Source of the DNA: an uncultured Prevotellaceae bacterium
GTDB lineage: Bacteria; Bacteroidota; Bacteroidia; Bacteroidales; Bacteroidaceae
Length of the DNA: 64,000 bases
Assembly (NCBI GenBank): GCA_900318775.1
Contig: ONLY01000002.1
Location: 92,050 to 156,049, forward strand
Direction of reading: 5' to 3'
The notes under the pieces are model-generated. The model searched no databases. It was given only the letters and a program-made list of their open reading frames with translations, and was not told where the DNA came from. Shown here in pieces: positions 63,010-64,000 of the stretch; the stretch's first letter is position 1, and the number at the start of each line of letters is the position of its first letter. The position numbers and the translations under genes are program-made.

Positions 63010-63020
63010 CTAATCATTAA

Positions 63021-63656
63021 TCATTCTTTCCTCCACTCGCTTGGGTTCGCTCTCCACTCGTTCAGCACAGGAATCTGAGCCTCTGTGATATAGCCAGTCT
63101 TCAGCGCCACCTCCAGCACAGCCTCGTAGTTCGTCAGCGTGATGAGCTTCACCTTTGCCTCGTCAAATGCCTTCTTGGCCACATCGAAGCCATACGTGTA
63201 GCTGGCCACCATGCCAATCACCTCGCAGCCATTGTTGCGGATAGCCTCCACAGCCTTCAGCGATGAGCCGCCTGTAGAAATCAGGTCCTCAATCACCACC
63301 ACCTTCATGCCAGGCTTCAGTTCGCCCTCAATCAGGTTCTCCAAACCGTGGTCCTTTGGTTTGCTGCGCACATACACAAAAGGCTTATGCAGCGCATCAG
63401 CCACCAGCGCACCCTGAGGGATAGCGCCTGTAGCCACACCGGCAATCGCATCCACATCCTGGAAATTCTCCTCAATCACGCGGCAAATCTCCAGCTTCAC
63501 GAAATTGCGCAAGTCAGGATAGCTCAGCGTCTTGCGGTTATCGCAATAAAAAGGCGATTTCCATCCGCTTGCCCATGTGAACGGATTCTCTGGCTGCAAC
63601 TTGATAGCCTTGATGTTCAGCAGTTTTCCTGCAAAGATTTTCTCCAATGTTTTCAT
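63021..63656 (-). CDS. pyrE: Orotate phosphoribosyltransferase
   Basis: A 211-aa enzyme joining orotate to PRPP to form OMP, in pyrimidine synthesis. The type I PRTase signature is VVVIEDLISTGGSS; the orotate loop region is SGWKSPFYCDNRKTLSYPDLR and the flexible catalytic loop is VRSKPKDHGLENLIEG (Lys-Lys-Asp-His). Full length. A good promoter (-33 and -7) lies 30-60 nt upstream. It is the first gene of the likely unit pyrE-SRPBCC-argH-AKR-lipoprotein-flippase, interrupted by the heptad elements, which may affect read-through. Confidence 0.97.
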   Translation of the reverse strand: MKTLEKIFAGKLLNIKAIKLQPENPFTWASGWKSPFYCDNRKTLSYPDLRNFVKLEICRVIEENFQDVDAIAGVATGAIPQGALVADALHKPFVYVRSKPKDHGLENLIEGELKPGMKVVVIEDLISTGGSSLKAVEAIRNNGCEVIGMVASYTYGFDVAKKAFDEAKVKLITLTNYEAVLEVALKTGYITEAQIPVLNEWRANPSEWRKE

Positions 63657-63687
63657 AAGAATCGAGTTTTAAATGAATATTTGGGGA

Positions 63688-63719
63688 CAAAGGTAGTACT
63701 TTTATTTGTAACAACAAAA
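63688..63719 (-). promoter_or_regulatory. Promoter of pyrE
   Basis: Minus-strand TTTTG at 63715-63719, 19-nt spacer, TACCTTTG at 63688-63695: a full Bacteroidetes -33/-7 match, 32 nt upstream of the ATG. Confidence 0.75.
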
Positions 63720-63741
63720 TTAATGTCAAATGTCAATTTAT

Positions 63742-63818
63742 AATTAGGAATTAGGAATGAGGAATGAGGAGTTAGGAGTGAGGAGTTAGGAATTAGGAGT
63801 GAGGAGTGAGGAATTAGG
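63742..63818 (+). repeat. Eleven 7-bp tandem repeats (AATTAGG family)
   Basis: Eleven consecutive heptads of the form A(A/G)T(T/G)AGG. It is directly followed by two ACAGTTG-family heptads on the complementary strand (AACTGTC x2, 63830-63843), so both families lie side by side. Confidence 0.9.
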
Positions 63819-63843
63819 AGTTGTAGTTTAACTGTCAACTGTC

Positions 63844-64000
63844 AAATCATCTGTGCAATCTTCCAAGAGCCATCCGAGGCTCTAAAAAAATCTGTGTGAT
63901 TTGCTTTCTATGTTAAAATCCAAATATTTTGACCGTTATTTTTAATTTATGCTGAAATCATATAATTTTTATCGAATACTTGCTTATTTTTGACCATTGC
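63844..64000. other. AT-rich end region, no gene seen
   Basis: The last 157 bp are strongly AT-rich, with no open frame of note, no clear -7 match and no RNA gene. Confidence 0.6.

Overview
The window reads as chromosomal DNA of a Prevotella-like member of the Bacteroidales (Prevotellaceae). Supporting signs are Bacteroidetes -7 boxes (TAnnTTTG) in front of many genes, a PorZ-like type IX secretion protein, secreted proteins that share a short Prevotella-type C-terminal tail, a Dxs-TrkA-TrkH operon, an alanine racemase that enters from the left edge (in this group usually the C-terminal half of a MurF-Alr fusion), and 7-bp repeat arrays of the TTAGGAG and ACAGTTG types. Coding is dense on both strands and many neighbours overlap by ATGA.

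Layout. 1-1095: end of alr. 1111-8370: surface-glycan genes (MBOAT acyltransferase, SGNH protein, GT2, GT2, GT4, GT11 fucosyltransferase, GT2), with the last two joined by ATGA overlaps to porZ and prmC (to 11304). 11349-20205: two very large paralogous secreted proteins (A on the minus strand, B on the plus strand) diverging from a 1.57-kb segment that encodes a tyrosine recombinase and is bounded by a perfect 45-bp inverted repeat lying exactly over both start codons. This has the anatomy of a phase-variable DNA-inversion switch and is the most striking part of the window. 20284-25172: flavoprotein, SulP transporter, GT2, GT4. 25307-25380: tRNA-Asn. 25658-30455: trkH, trkA, dxs. 30736-36978: small outer-membrane barrel, metG, metallophosphatase, LTA-synthase-like enzyme. 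37033-45359: four AT3 membrane acyltransferases (three of them tandem paralogues), a GT14-type glycosyltransferase, a TagD-like cytidylyltransferase, an SDR, LicD, and a GNT-I-like transferase. 45464-49560: GH43 and GH95 glycosidases. 49777-57784: DUF4954 protein, hflX, TPR protein, rsgA, frr, a small hypothetical and class I fumarase. 57887-63656: a minus-strand run of pyrE, SRPBCC, argH, aldo/keto reductase, lipoprotein and Wzx-like flippase. 63657-64000: heptad repeats and AT-rich DNA.

How the genes fit together. Much of the window builds, acylates, decorates, exports or displays cell-surface carbohydrate and protein. Glycosyltransferases, four AT3 enzymes and one MBOAT enzyme, TagD/SDR/LicD and an LTA-synthase-like enzyme together suggest an O-acylated and possibly phosphodiester-decorated glycan. 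PorZ belongs to type IX secretion, and proteins A, B and the GH43 enzyme carry a common tail that may be an export or anchoring signal. Housekeeping genes lie in between. Three intergenic arrays of short palindromes, unrelated in sequence but repeating every 23-24 bp, recur across the window and are unexplained.
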